A stretch of DNA of 64,000 bases from an uncultured Desulfocapsa sp. (GTDB lineage: Bacteria; Desulfobacterota; Desulfobulbia; Desulfobulbales; Desulfocapsaceae), in assembly GCA_947311435.1 (NCBI GenBank), contig CAMZKT010000075.1, positions 1 to 64,000 on the forward strand, in the 5' to 3' direction. The position numbers were made by a program, and so were the translations under genes. Under the pieces are notes generated by a model, which did no database searches, was not told the DNA's origin, and saw only the letters and a program-made list of their open reading frames with translations. Positions 43,114 through 51,806 of the stretch are shown in pieces. Within the stretch, counting starts at the first letter, position 1. Each line of letters opens with the position of its first letter.

Positions 43114-44298
43114 TCAACTCTTGAGAACATCGGCATCGGGAAGAAGCTCGGCCGGTTTATTCAGTAAAAATTTACCATCTTTCATCCAGGTCTTAAGGGT
43201 TTCTGCTATTTCTCTGGCCATTGGCAGGCTGGACAATGGGGCTGTAGGAACACTCTTCCCATTGACGACAATGGATCCTGATTTAAGTTCCGCATAGCTT
43301 ACCTCGCCATAGGTCTTGTTGATTCCATTGGAGTAATCATAGCCGTAATCAACAACCTGAGTATAAAGGTCATCGTCGGATACGCCAGTATAAGCAGCCA
43401 TCTCAGCATTCAGAACAGGAATTGGAATCCCCAGGCCAACAGCCATTGTGTTGCCGTATCCCAAGATAGAAATCCCCCGTATAAAGCGGGAAGACATTTG
43501 TTTCATATCTCCCTGAACCATTATCGTTCCGGCTGGTCTTACTGGTGTTCCATTCTCATGCCTTGGTGCATGAGGATTGTGCTGGGTGCCCTGTGATGTC
43601 ACATAGCCCACTCCACCCCCAAGAAAAATTCTGGTTCCCATACCGATGGTCTTATAATGAGGGTCGTTCAACAAGGGGCTTAAACTCCCGGCACTACAAT
43701 AATTCGCATTTTTACAGTTTGGTTTTAAGGTACCCATGTACGTATACACCGTCTTATCGGTTAGATTTACGGCACAGTTATAATTCTGATACCCATTCCT
43801 GGGATTACAGAGCAAAGCGTCGGGAAGCTCTTCCAGGGTAAATTCCTTTCGCATCTTTCGTCCAAGATAGCAATCCGTTCCATAAGCTTTAGCCTCCAGG
43901 AATACTTTTTTCCCAGCCAGCAGATCCTCAATCACATGCCCACCGCCATATCGAAACTCTCCGGGGTACAGTTTATTCAAAGGATCGTCCTCCGCTGGTT
44001 CCGTGGCACCAATATAACAATCAACAGCAGCCAGTCCTGCATAAGCAGAAACTTTATTAATCCACACCCTGGAAGCCTTAATCGTGGGTGTCGTCTGTCC
44101 AAAATTCAAGAATGCGCCGGAGGAACACATGGGAGAAAAAGTGCCTGTGGTAACTACATCCACTTCTCTTGCAGCACCTTCCGCCCCCTTTGCCTGTACA
44201 ATTTCGATCATCTCTTCAGCAGTGACAATAACAGCTTCACCGGCTTTGATACGTGCATTTATTTCCTCATAGGTCTTTTGTACTGGTTTGTCGCTCAT
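43114..44298 (-). CDS. DUF39 homocysteine biosynthesis protein
   Basis: The 394-residue protein has the DUF39/COG1900 features: TTGTFSPMCSSGAFLNFG near residue 50, YGTDCYLGRKMRKEFTL, GGGVGYVTSQGTQHNP, and VDYGYDYSNG. Family members turn aspartate semialdehyde and sulfide equivalents into homocysteine in methanogens and many Desulfobacterota. A dedicated ferredoxin partner is often separate; none is fused here. The start is ATG 44298, with AGAGAG at 9 bases; a GTG two codons upstream is too close. The downstream larE frame follows directly after its TGA stop, which suggests a shared sulfur-transfer role. Confidence 0.92.
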   Translation of the reverse strand: MSDKPVQKTYEEINARIKAGEAVIVTAEEMIEIVQAKGAEGAAREVDVVTTGTFSPMCSSGAFLNFGQTTPTIKASRVWINKVSAYAGLAAVDCYIGATEPAEDDPLNKLYPGEFRYGGGHVIEDLLAGKKVFLEAKAYGTDCYLGRKMRKEFTLEELPDALLCNPRNGYQNYNCAVNLTDKTVYTYMGTLKPNCKNANYCSAGSLSPLLNDPHYKTIGMGTRIFLGGGVGYVTSQGTQHNPHAPRHENGTPVRPAGTIMVQGDMKQMSSRFIRGISILGYGNTMAVGLGIPIPVLNAEMAAYTGVSDDDLYTQVVDYGYDYSNGINKTYGEVSYAELKSGSIVVNGKSVPTAPLSSLPMAREIAETLKTWMKDGKFLLNKPAELLPDADVLKS

Positions 44299-44365
44299 GC
44301 TCACAGCTCTCTTTTTTTTAATAGTTCCGACATCTTCATAGAAAAACGGTTAAAAATTACGAATA

Positions 44366-44384
44366 AACAGGAAATGTACCTGTT
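44366..44384. promoter_or_regulatory. Palindrome in the divergent DUF39/pheA promoter region
   Basis: AACAGG-N7-CCTGTT at 44366-44384 lies between the two divergent genes, 33 bases from the pheA -35 element. It could be an operator. The regulator is unknown. Confidence 0.4.
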
Positions 44385-44416
44385 CGGCAATGCTTATTCC
44401 AGTTCTTTTTTACAAC

Positions 44417-44445
44417 TTGACTTACTTTTTTCTTTGCCCTACATT
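44417..44445 (+). promoter_or_regulatory. Candidate sigma-70 promoter of pheA
   Basis: TTGACT, a 17-base spacer and TACATT lie 64 bases upstream of the pheA start at 44509. Confidence 0.55.
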
Positions 44446-44508
44446 CCGCAGTCACATATTCTACTAATGCAAAGCAACCTTCTTTTTTTACGACATAAAG
44501 GATTAGCA

Positions 44509-45597
44509 ATGGCAAAAGATCTGACTCCTGTCCGGGATGAAATTGACAAAATTGACAATACCATCCTCAATCTTCTAAAAGAACGACTCTCTCTCGCAAA
44601 ACAAATCGGCGAACTAAAAAATGATGGTAACCGTGCGAAATGGGACCCCCGACGTGAAAGGGAAATTTACGAACGCCTGAAAAAACTGAACAACGGTGAA
44701 TTCCCCAAAGATGCCCTTCATTCCATTTTCCATGAAATCATAACAACATGCCGGCTTTCTCAGCAAAAGATTGCCGTTTCTTACCTAGGGCCTGAAGCCA
44801 CATTCACTCACCTTGCTGGAGTCAAATATTTTGGTCATTCAGCAGCTTACAGCTCCATGGAATCCATCGCCGATGTGTTCTCTGAAGTTGAAAAAGGACG
44901 CACCCAGTACGGCATAGTACCCGTCGAAAACTCAATCGAAGGGGCTGTTTTTTCAACGCTTGACTCCTTTATGAAATTCAGAACCAAGATTTGCGGTGAA
45001 GTACGCATGGAAATCACCCACAATCTTGTCTGTAAATCGGGAAACATAGCTGATATTCAAACAGTGGCCTCACACACTCAACCACTGGCTCAGTGCAGGG
45101 AATGGCTTCGCAAGCACCTCCCATCCTGCCCGACCCTTCCTGTGTTCTCCACCGGTGCCGCTGCACAGATGGCTGCCAACAACCCGAATATCGGAGCCAT
45201 AGCTTCCTCTCTTGCGATAAAGACCTATGACTTACAAGTGGTGGTAAAAGGTATCGAAGACTATCGCGGGAACACCACACGTTTCCTGGTTATTGGCAAA
45301 GAATCACCAAGCCCAAGCGGAAGTGACAGGACTTCTCTCCTGCTGGGAATTAAAGAACGTCCGGGCGCATTAAATGAGATCCTAAGTGTAATTGCCAGGG
45401 CAGGAATCAACCTCGCGAAAATTGAATCAAGGCCGATTAAGGGAAAACAGTGGAAATATTTATTTTTCCTTGATCTCATGGGACACATAGAAGAACCACA
45501 CATTAAAGATTGCTGTACAACCTTAGGCGTACTTTGCTCTTATTTTGAATGGCTTGGCTCTTACCCTGTTGCCGACGAATCATCCTCCGATGCGTGA
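44509..45597 (+). CDS. pheA: Chorismate mutase/prephenate dehydratase (P-protein)
   Basis: The 362-residue bifunctional enzyme of phenylalanine synthesis has three parts. The AroQ chorismate mutase domain (about 1-90) has VRDEIDKIDNTILNLLKERL and AKWDPRREREI. The prephenate dehydratase domain (about 92-270) has VSYLGPEATFTH, GIVPVENSIEG and KGIEDYRGNTTRFLVIG. A C-terminal ACT domain follows (about 280-358, with GALNEILSV and KIESRPIKGKQW), the usual feedback site for phenylalanine. AAAGGA precedes ATG 44509. The frame is open far upstream (to 43936), but that part lies antisense to the DUF39 gene and is not coding. It converges on moaA with an 18-base overlap. Confidence 0.96.
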   Translation: MAKDLTPVRDEIDKIDNTILNLLKERLSLAKQIGELKNDGNRAKWDPRREREIYERLKKLNNGEFPKDALHSIFHEIITTCRLSQQKIAVSYLGPEATFTHLAGVKYFGHSAAYSSMESIADVFSEVEKGRTQYGIVPVENSIEGAVFSTLDSFMKFRTKICGEVRMEITHNLVCKSGNIADIQTVASHTQPLAQCREWLRKHLPSCPTLPVFSTGAAAQMAANNPNIGAIASSLAIKTYDLQVVVKGIEDYRGNTTRFLVIGKESPSPSGSDRTSLLLGIKERPGALNEILSVIARAGINLAKIESRPIKGKQWKYLFFLDLMGHIEEPHIKDCCTTLGVLCSYFEWLGSYPVADESSSDA

Positions 45598-46611
45598 CAT
45601 CTGCCCAGAGCAATTCGTCTGAGCTTCAGTCAACGTATGCCCTTTGGGCTTATCAAGTATTGTTTGCCTGATAAGCCCTCTGATCTCATCATTTGTCGCT
45701 CCTCCACGGAGCATTTCCTTCAAGTTAACCTCGTTATCATGAAGCAAACATGCCCGAAGCCTCCCGGCAGAAGTCAACCGCAAACGATTGCAAGTCTCAC
45801 AAAAATGGTGGCTGATTGGACTGATAAATCCTATTGTACCCTGCAAACCATCATTTGAAACCAAAGAGTACACCCTCGCCGGTCCATCCATTCTCTGCCC
45901 TGGTAAAGCTTCCAATGTCCCTACGCTTTCCACTATTTTTTGAAGTTCTGAGGAGGTGATATAGGTAGTCGTCTTCCATGTTGAATCAGCACCAACCGGC
46001 ATAAACTCAATAAACCGAACCTGGTAAGGACTTTCCAATGCCAGTCGTGCAAAATCCACAAACTCATCATCATTCACTCCCTTCATTGCCACCACGTTCA
46101 GTTTCACATCAAAGCCTAATTCGCGGGCCGTTTCAATTCCCCTCCACACCTGAGCGTAAAGATCGGCTCCAGTTATTTCCTGGAACCGTTCGGGACGCAT
46201 GGTGTCGAGCGAAATATTGAGTTTACGAATCCCCGCAGCATACAAGCCTTCCGCCTTTTCGTGAAGCAACACACCATTCGTAGTCAACCGAATTTCATCA
46301 AGCCCATCGATTCTGGATAGAGAGGCAATAAACCCCATCACCCCTTTGCGTACCAAAGGTTCTCCACCAGTAAGACGAATCTTATTCATCCCCATCTCAA
46401 CAACCAACCCGATGATACGCAGTAATTCTTCGTAACTGAGCAATTCTCTTTGTTCGAGCATTTTCAAGCCACCACTCTGACCGGCGGGCATACAATACAC
46501 ACAGCGCAGATTACATCGATCGGTGAGAGAGAGACGAAGATAGGAGATCGTCCGTGCGAACGAATCTACTAACGAATCGGTTTTACTACTCTTTTCATGT
46601 TTTTCGTTCAT
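45580..46611 (-). CDS. moaA: GTP 3',8-cyclase
   Basis: The 343-residue radical SAM enzyme starts molybdopterin synthesis by rearranging GTP. The first cluster is at C33, C37 and C40 (CNLRCVYC). The second cluster has CETCN...C near residues 264-281. RLTGGEPLVRKG and LTTNGVLL are also present. The C-terminus lacks the usual GG tail at the very end, finishing SRIGG, which does fit a terminal Gly-Gly. ATG 46611 is preferred to TTG 46635, although neither has a clear ribosome site. It supports the molybdoenzyme at 15598. Confidence 0.95.
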   Translation of the reverse strand: MNEKHEKSSKTDSLVDSFARTISYLRLSLTDRCNLRCVYCMPAGQSGGLKMLEQRELLSYEELLRIIGLVVEMGMNKIRLTGGEPLVRKGVMGFIASLSRIDGLDEIRLTTNGVLLHEKAEGLYAAGIRKLNISLDTMRPERFQEITGADLYAQVWRGIETARELGFDVKLNVVAMKGVNDDEFVDFARLALESPYQVRFIEFMPVGADSTWKTTTYITSSELQKIVESVGTLEALPGQRMDGPARVYSLVSNDGLQGTIGFISPISHHFCETCNRLRLTSAGRLRACLLHDNEVNLKEMLRGGATNDEIRGLIRQTILDKPKGHTLTEAQTNCSGQMSRIGG

Positions 46612-46650
46612 AGTGTGATAATAGTCATTCTTCAAGGGTACCCTGCATCA

Positions 46651-46679
46651 TTGACTTTGCTGACAAGGACTAATATATT
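46651..46679 (+). promoter_or_regulatory. Candidate sigma-70 promoter of tsaD
   Basis: TTGACT, a 17-base spacer and TATATT lie 90 bases before the tsaD start, in the divergent moaA/tsaD gap. Confidence 0.6.
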
Positions 46680-46768
46680 GGCATCCTCTTACCCTGAATA
46701 TTGCTTTTCCGCCAGCAGTTATTTCTACTACCGGCACGGACAGCACAATAACAAACAGGTTAAAGCTG

Positions 46769-47770
46769 ATGCTTACACTAGGAATTGAAAGTTCCTGCGA
46801 CGATACTGCCGCTGCGGTATTACTGGATACGAGCACCATTCTTTCTTCAGTACTCACCAGCCAGGACAAAATACACACCCGCTTTGGTGGTGTGGTTCCA
46901 GAACTTGCATCGCGCTGTCACCTTGAGTCTATTGTCCCTGTTGTCAACGAAGCTTTGGTACGTGCTAATGTCACCTTGAGGGACATTGATCTGATATCCG
47001 TAACGCAGGGCCCTGGGCTTATCGGGTCACTCCTGGTTGGCTTTTCCTATGCCAAGGCACTCTCCTTTGTCAGCAATATCCCCTATGTTGGGGTGGATCA
47101 CATGGCAGGCCACATCCTCTCCGTTTTTCTTGAAGAAGACAAACCGGATTTCCCTTTTATTGCTCTTGTGGTTTCCGGTGGCACGAGCTCAATTTACCGG
47201 GCGGATAGTTTTACCCAGTTCACCCTCCTTGGCAGAACACGAGACGATGCTGCAGGGGAGGCATTCGACAAAGTCGCGAAACTCCTTGGCTTTTCCTATC
47301 CTGGCGGCCCTGCCATTTCCGGTGAAGCACAACAAGGGAACGCCAAAGCCATTAAATTTCCCCGTTCATGGCTGGAAGTGGATTCACTCGATTTCAGTTT
47401 TTCTGGCCTTAAAACATCAGTACTCAATCATTGCAATCGTGAAAAACAGAAAAACATTCCTCTTTGCATAGCGGACATCTGTGCCTCTTTTCAAGAAGCA
47501 GCCGTTGAAGTTCTCGTTGAAAAAACGCTTCTTGCAGCTTCACAACAAAGTGTTAACCGTGTAGTCTTAGGAGGTGGCGTTTCAGCGAACCCTCGTCTGA
47601 GAGAACTGATGAAAGACCGTTGTAAGGAAGAGCGGAGAGAACTCTTTGTTCCACGACCGGCATACTGTACCGACAACGGAGCGATGATCGCCATTGCAGG
47701 TGTTCATTCTCATCGTGAAAACTCCGATTGTACCTATAACCTGGACGTTTACACTCGCTCCACCTTATAA
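46769..47770 (+). CDS. tsaD: tRNA N6-adenosine threonylcarbamoyltransferase
   Basis: The 333-residue ASKHA-fold enzyme transfers the threonylcarbamoyl group to A37 of ANN-decoding tRNAs. It shows GIESSCDDTAAAV at the N-terminus, VTQGPGLIGSLLVG, the metal-binding histidines in DHMAGHILSVF near residues 111-115, SGGTSSIY and VLGGGVSANPRLRE. Length and motifs are standard. It leads a plus-strand run with the two DUF2062 genes and rsmA. Confidence 0.96.
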   Translation: MLTLGIESSCDDTAAAVLLDTSTILSSVLTSQDKIHTRFGGVVPELASRCHLESIVPVVNEALVRANVTLRDIDLISVTQGPGLIGSLLVGFSYAKALSFVSNIPYVGVDHMAGHILSVFLEEDKPDFPFIALVVSGGTSSIYRADSFTQFTLLGRTRDDAAGEAFDKVAKLLGFSYPGGPAISGEAQQGNAKAIKFPRSWLEVDSLDFSFSGLKTSVLNHCNREKQKNIPLCIADICASFQEAAVEVLVEKTLLAASQQSVNRVVLGGGVSANPRLRELMKDRCKEERRELFVPRPAYCTDNGAMIAIAGVHSHRENSDCTYNLDVYTRSTL

Positions 47771-47777
47771 TTATGCC

Positions 47778-48293
47778 ATGAACCCGAAACGAACAGTCAA
47801 ATACTTTTGTATTAAATTTACCCGACTTCAAGGGAATCCACATTCTCTTGCCATTGGCACAGCCATAGGCACCTTTTTAGGTATTGTCCCCATTACTCCT
47901 TTTCATACCATTGCCGTAATAGCCGCAACATTTGTGACCCGAACCTCCACAATCGCAGGCTACCTCGCGACTCTGCTCACCTGCAACCCACTCACTTATA
48001 TCCCGCAATATTATTTATCCATTGTTATAGGTAACATCCTTACTCCCTACAATTTCACATGGGAAAAAATGCAGGAGGTTCTGGATCTTTTATTTGCCAA
48101 ACCAAGTTTCAAGGAATCTGTACAGGCCCTTAGTGGAATAGGTTCTGAAGCTGTTATTGTATTACTCGTTGGTGGGGCAGCTCTGGCATTTCCATTTACC
48201 ATTGCCAGTTATTTTTTGTCGCTGCGATTGTTCATCAGAATAAAACGGAAAAGAAGAGAAAAACATATTTTAGCACCGGGAAAGGTACTGTAA
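47778..48293 (+). CDS. DUF2062 membrane protein (first of a tandem pair)
   Basis: The 171-residue protein has three or four transmembrane helices and the DUF2062 core GNPHSLAIGTAIGTFLGIVP, TPFHTIAV, and TCNPLTYIPQYYLSIVIGN. The function of the family is unknown; it is common beside tsaD and rsmA in Desulfobacterota-type genomes as judged from memory. The C-terminus is strongly basic (RIKRKRREKH) and cytoplasmic. ATG 47778 lies 8 bases after the tsaD stop. The next gene is a close paralogue. Confidence 0.88.
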   Translation: MNPKRTVKYFCIKFTRLQGNPHSLAIGTAIGTFLGIVPITPFHTIAVIAATFVTRTSTIAGYLATLLTCNPLTYIPQYYLSIVIGNILTPYNFTWEKMQEVLDLLFAKPSFKESVQALSGIGSEAVIVLLVGGAALAFPFTIASYFLSLRLFIRIKRKRREKHILAPGKVL

Positions 48294-48364
48294 GAACCTT
48301 CCCTCTCGAGTAGGTACATGGAACGACTATTGCCCCAGATACTGCATGGCACACGGCAGACAGA

Positions 48365-48886
48365 ATGAAATTTACACGGATTAGACAATATTACTATCTC
48401 AAATTTTTGAGGATTAAAGGCGACCCGAGAGATATTGCCTGGGGAGCCTGTATTGGCGCAATCATAGGTACCATGCCGGTCATGCCGTTTCACACTGTTG
48501 GTATCATTACAGTCTGTTTCCTGACAAGGACGTCAGCAATGGCCGGCCTTTTTGCAAGTCTTGTTATCAGTAACCCTTTTACTTATATTCCCATCTACTA
48601 TGCCAGCATGGTCATTGGTAACTGCATTACCCCTTACGAGGTAAACTGGACTCAAATTCATAATATCCTGAATATAATCGTCTCAGGAAATGGATTCAAA
48701 GAGACTGTCCATTTACTCTTTAATCAGGGCGCCGAGTTAATTATCGTAATGCTCAGCGGTGGCTTGATTCTCGCCATCCCCACTGCTATCGTTTGGTATG
48801 TTTTCACCCTGCGACTTTTTCTTAAAATTCGTGAAAAACGAAGACAAAAACATATCCTTCGCGAACAGAAGAAAAAGCTTAACTAA
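48365..48886 (+). CDS. DUF2062 membrane protein (second of a tandem pair)
   Basis: The 173-residue paralogue of the preceding gene shows the same order: GDPRDIAWGACIGAIIGTMP, MPFHTVGII, SNPFTYIPIYYASMVIGN, and a basic tail RIRE-like KIREKRRQKHIL. The pair shares helix positions and the KHIL ending, so it arose by duplication, though the sequences have drifted well apart. Seventy-one bases separate them. Function unknown. No clear ribosome site precedes ATG 48365. Confidence 0.87.
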   Translation: MKFTRIRQYYYLKFLRIKGDPRDIAWGACIGAIIGTMPVMPFHTVGIITVCFLTRTSAMAGLFASLVISNPFTYIPIYYASMVIGNCITPYEVNWTQIHNILNIIVSGNGFKETVHLLFNQGAELIIVMLSGGLILAIPTAIVWYVFTLRLFLKIREKRRQKHILREQKKKLN

Positions 48887-48927
48887 TTTCATCTACGCTG
48901 ATTTCAATTACAAAAGGACAACAATGT

Positions 48928-49824
48928 ATGACCCGTTACGGTAACACCAGAAAATCCCTGCATGAAGAGAACCTCGCCCCCAAAAAACAACTTGGCCAGA
49001 ATTTTCTGATTCACAAGGCAACAGCGGCTGCTGTTGCAGACTGTGGAAAGATACAGCCCGACGACATAATCGTAGAAGTAGGGGTCGGTCTTGGGGCACT
49101 CACCCAGCCCATTGCAGAGAAAGCAGCACATGTTTATGGCTTGGAAGTGGACAGCGGCATAGTTCGATTTCATGAAAAAAAGAATGATCTGCCCCCGAAT
49201 GTCACACTCCTGCATCAGGATATATTAAAGGCTGATTTTGATGAGCTGTATCGACTTAGCAAGGGGCCTTTGAAAATCATGGCAAACCTCCCCTACTCCA
49301 TCTCCAACCCCTTTTTGTTTAAACTGATAGAACACCAGGAAAAAGTTTCCTGGGCCACCGTCATGCTGCAAAAGGAAGTTGCAGATCGCCTGACAGCCGC
49401 TCCCTCAACAAAACAATATGGAATCCCCACGGTTCTCTTAAAAGGCTGTGCCACGGTTGAATCCTTGCTCATACTGCATCCGGCCGAATTCCACCCTCGC
49501 CCCAAGATTGATTCTGTGGTAGTTCGTATTGTGTTTTCTGATCCTGAGAAAATTGCAGGAAGAGCTTACGACAGAGCCCTTTTTCAGAAAATAGTGCGCG
49601 CCGCATTCAGTCAACGCCGAAAGACACTTTTGAATACTCTTACTTCAGGAGGTTTTTTCAGAAACCTGAGTGGGGACGACAAAAAACATTCAAAACACCT
49701 TACTGAAGAGGCCATTATCGAAGCTGGAATTTTACCTGGCACACGAGCGGAAGTTCTCGATCTCCAGGATTTCATTACTCTCAGCCTCTCCTTTTCCCGA
49801 AAGCTTTCACAAAATCCGTCGTAG
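48928..49824 (+). CDS. rsmA: 16S rRNA dimethyladenosine transferase
   Basis: The 298-residue SAM-dependent enzyme dimethylates A1518 and A1519 of 16S rRNA. It shows KKQLGQNFLIHKATAAAVAD, the SAM motif EVGVGLGALTQPI, the catalytic NLPYSISNPFLF and the C-terminal FSQRRKTLLNTL. AAGGAC lies 9 bases before the ATG. The length is standard. Confidence 0.96.
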   Translation: MTRYGNTRKSLHEENLAPKKQLGQNFLIHKATAAAVADCGKIQPDDIIVEVGVGLGALTQPIAEKAAHVYGLEVDSGIVRFHEKKNDLPPNVTLLHQDILKADFDELYRLSKGPLKIMANLPYSISNPFLFKLIEHQEKVSWATVMLQKEVADRLTAAPSTKQYGIPTVLLKGCATVESLLILHPAEFHPRPKIDSVVVRIVFSDPEKIAGRAYDRALFQKIVRAAFSQRRKTLLNTLTSGGFFRNLSGDDKKHSKHLTEEAIIEAGILPGTRAEVLDLQDFITLSLSFSRKLSQNPS

Positions 49825-49835
49825 AGAATCAAACC

Positions 49836-50999
49836 ATGCAAAACTTCGTATTTCACAATCCATGTAAAATTCTCTTTGGGAAGAACACGGTTCCGGCCAT
49901 TGGAACAGAGACACTCCTTCTCGGCAAAAGAGTCCTGCTAGTTTATGGCTCAGGATCCATAAAAAAAAACACTATTTACGAGCAGGTCATGCAGTCGCTT
50001 CTCGCCGCAGGAGCGATAATTACCGAACACGATGGCGTCCAGTCCAATCCAATTCTTTCCCATGTGCATAAAGGAATAGTGCTTGCGCGAACAAACCGCT
50101 GTGACGTTGTCTGCGCCGTTGGAGGCGGTTCTGTAATCGATGAAGCAAAAGCTATTTGCGCAGGAACAGTGGTTCAACATGATGTGTGGAAGTTTTTTAC
50201 CGGCAAAAAGAGTATAAAAAATCCTTTGCCACTCACCACAGTGCTTACCCTTGCAGCATCCGGCTCAGAAATGAATTCCGGCATGGTCATCACAAACGAT
50301 TCAACAGCACAAAAGTTTGGGTTTGCCAATAAACACCTCTATCCGAAAACATCCATTCTTGATCCCACCTGCACCTTTTCTGTCCCTCAAAACCACACTG
50401 CCTACGGTGCGATTGATGCTGTTTCTCACGTGCTTGAATGTTATTTTACCACCACAGATCCCCATACCCCTGTGCAGGACAGGCTGATGGAAGGCCTTGT
50501 GATCAACGCCATGGAAAGCTGTAATAGGGTATTGGAAAAAACAAACGACTACCATGCACGGGCAGACCTTATGTGGACTGCAAGCCTCGCCTTGAACGGC
50601 TTGACAAGTTCGGGGCTGGGAAAACTTGGTTTCCCCATGCATATGATAGAACATAGCCTCTCGGCCTTATATAATGTTCCACATGGGGCAGGCCTTTCTG
50701 CAATAATCCCGGGATGGATGCGATACAATATGAACAAACAGCCCCATCGATTCGCCCAATTCGCAGAACGTGTTTTTGACAAACGGACAGGGACCCTTGA
50801 AGAAAGAGCGACCCAGGGAGTAAGCTCACTCACTGACTGGTTTTCTAAAATTCAATCCCCGATAAGCATTACAGCACTGAATATCCCCCATACAGCAATA
50901 CCAGAGCTTGCTGAAAATGCGACTGCACTTGCCAAAATCTGGAGAATGCGAGATTATTCTGTGGAAAAGATAGTAGAAATACTGCATGCCTGTTTATAG
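49836..50999 (+). CDS. Iron-containing alcohol dehydrogenase (YqhD/butanol dehydrogenase type)
   Basis: The 387-residue group III dehydrogenase reduces aldehydes with NAD(P)H. The N-terminus FVFHNPCKILFGKNT is typical of YqhD/BdhA proteins. The nucleotide-binding loop is AVGGGSVIDEAKAI near residues 91-104. Metal ligands are seen in GAIDAVSHVLE and HMIEHSLSALYNVPHGAGLS. The substrate range cannot be read from sequence. The gene is 11 bases after rsmA and probably co-transcribed. Confidence 0.93.
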   Translation: MQNFVFHNPCKILFGKNTVPAIGTETLLLGKRVLLVYGSGSIKKNTIYEQVMQSLLAAGAIITEHDGVQSNPILSHVHKGIVLARTNRCDVVCAVGGGSVIDEAKAICAGTVVQHDVWKFFTGKKSIKNPLPLTTVLTLAASGSEMNSGMVITNDSTAQKFGFANKHLYPKTSILDPTCTFSVPQNHTAYGAIDAVSHVLECYFTTTDPHTPVQDRLMEGLVINAMESCNRVLEKTNDYHARADLMWTASLALNGLTSSGLGKLGFPMHMIEHSLSALYNVPHGAGLSAIIPGWMRYNMNKQPHRFAQFAERVFDKRTGTLEERATQGVSSLTDWFSKIQSPISITALNIPHTAIPELAENATALAKIWRMRDYSVEKIVEILHACL

Positions 51000-51005
51000 A
51001 TAAAA

Positions 51006-51075
51006 GATAACTACTCACGGGAGTACGCGAATTACTTTCACAAACCACCGATTTTGTAACTGCTTACAGAGTGCC
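51006..51075 (+). repeat. REP-like pair upstream of the small Cys protein
   Basis: GATAACTACTCACGGGAGTA begins at 51006 and GTAACTGCTTACAGAGTGCC at 51056. Both match the repeat core at 30258-30411 and 7432-7470. The pair fills most of the 141-base gap after the alcohol dehydrogenase gene. Confidence 0.5.
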
Positions 51076-51140
51076 GCAGTTTTTCGCAGGCAGGTTGGCG
51101 CAGCGTATATGTCAGACGTAAGCTATCCAGGAGAAACACA

Positions 51141-51413
51141 ATGATCAAAAAATATGACTACCAGGAGGGCTATTGCAAAAAACTTGGCCATTTCCTAACT
51201 TTTGCCTACTGCCGACACGCACAGCACAATCTCCCCTGTGACAAAGTATTAGATTGCTGGTTCCAATGTTTTCCTGTTGAGAAATTCATCACAGAAAATT
51301 ATTCAAGCGATGAGCAAAAGAGAATCTTTGCTCCACCCAAAGCAAAGGTCTTGAGCTTAACGGAAATATTGGAACAGGCACAACAACGAATCAGAGAAAA
51401 CAAAAATAAATAG
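51141..51413 (+). CDS. Small Cys-rich hypothetical protein, 90 aa
   Basis: I do not recognise this family. Five cysteines lie within residues 12-43 (C12, C24, C33, C39, C43), mixed with His and aromatic residues (YCRHAQHNLPC). This suggests a metal or Fe-S site or a disulfide-type fold. The second half is an amphipathic helix. There is no signal peptide. AGGAG lies 8 bases before the ATG, so translation is well supported. The repeat pair just upstream separates it from the dehydrogenase gene. Confidence 0.78.
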   Translation: MIKKYDYQEGYCKKLGHFLTFAYCRHAQHNLPCDKVLDCWFQCFPVEKFITENYSSDEQKRIFAPPKAKVLSLTEILEQAQQRIRENKNK

Positions 51414-51419
51414 TGGGGC

Positions 51420-51806
51420 TCACCTCTTTCTGATATCCAGTAATACCCGATCGTTCAACGTTATATACACAATATCACCACTTCTTCTGTCAACCTGGCA
51501 TGTTCCAGCATACCTGATTTTACGGCCATTTGAATTTTTAATGAAAATTGACTGTGGTTTGCTCCAGTAATAATAGAAAAATTCATCATCCCAAAGCCGT
51601 TTCCTGCAATTAGAAACTTTGACAACTCCCGGTGGCCTCTGTGATTTATATTTGTCTTTGCACTTTTCTGCTGCGGACGCCCAGGAAATCGTATCTGTTT
51701 CCAGCACATGCACGGCTGGCTCCCTGAGAAAGACAAAAGCCAAGACAACAAGCAGTAACAGCACAATTCCAGCAATGGTCGACCCAGTATGGGTATTTTT
51801 TTTAAT
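51420..51806 (-). CDS. Membrane-anchored hypothetical protein with probable AUU start, 128 aa
   Basis: The protein has an N-terminal transmembrane helix (GIVLLLLVVLAFVFL around residues 14-28) and a 95-residue exposed domain with two or three cysteines. I do not recognise the family. The best start is ATT at 51806-51804, which has a strong AGGAGG 6 bases upstream and gives a natural basic N-terminus (KKNTHTGS) before the helix. No ATG, GTG or TTG lies between that ribosome site and the helix; the next candidate is GTG 51764, inside the hydrophobic segment, without a good ribosome site. The left inverted repeat of the RAYT element lies 73 bases upstream, so the insertion may have changed its promoter. 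Confidence 0.7.
   Translation of the reverse strand: MKKNTHTGSTIAGIVLLLLVVLAFVFLREPAVHVLETDTISWASAAEKCKDKYKSQRPPGVVKVSNCRKRLWDDEFFYYYWSKPQSIFIKNSNGRKIRYAGTCQVDRRSGDIVYITLNDRVLLDIRKR

Noticed and set aside
43060-43116. Selenocysteine insertion at the DUF39-larE TGA
   Set aside because: A weak hairpin can be drawn after the TGA, but it has no clear SECIS loop features, and neither protein family is known to use selenocysteine there. A rare start codon is simpler.
43936-44508. Long open frame extending pheA upstream
   Set aside because: This part lies antisense to the DUF39 gene, has low-complexity, non-domain sequence, and the AroQ domain with a good ribosome site begins at 44509.
46612-46635. 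TTG start for moaA
   Set aside because: It adds eight residues without a ribosome site; ATG 46611 is preferred, though the evidence is not strong either way.
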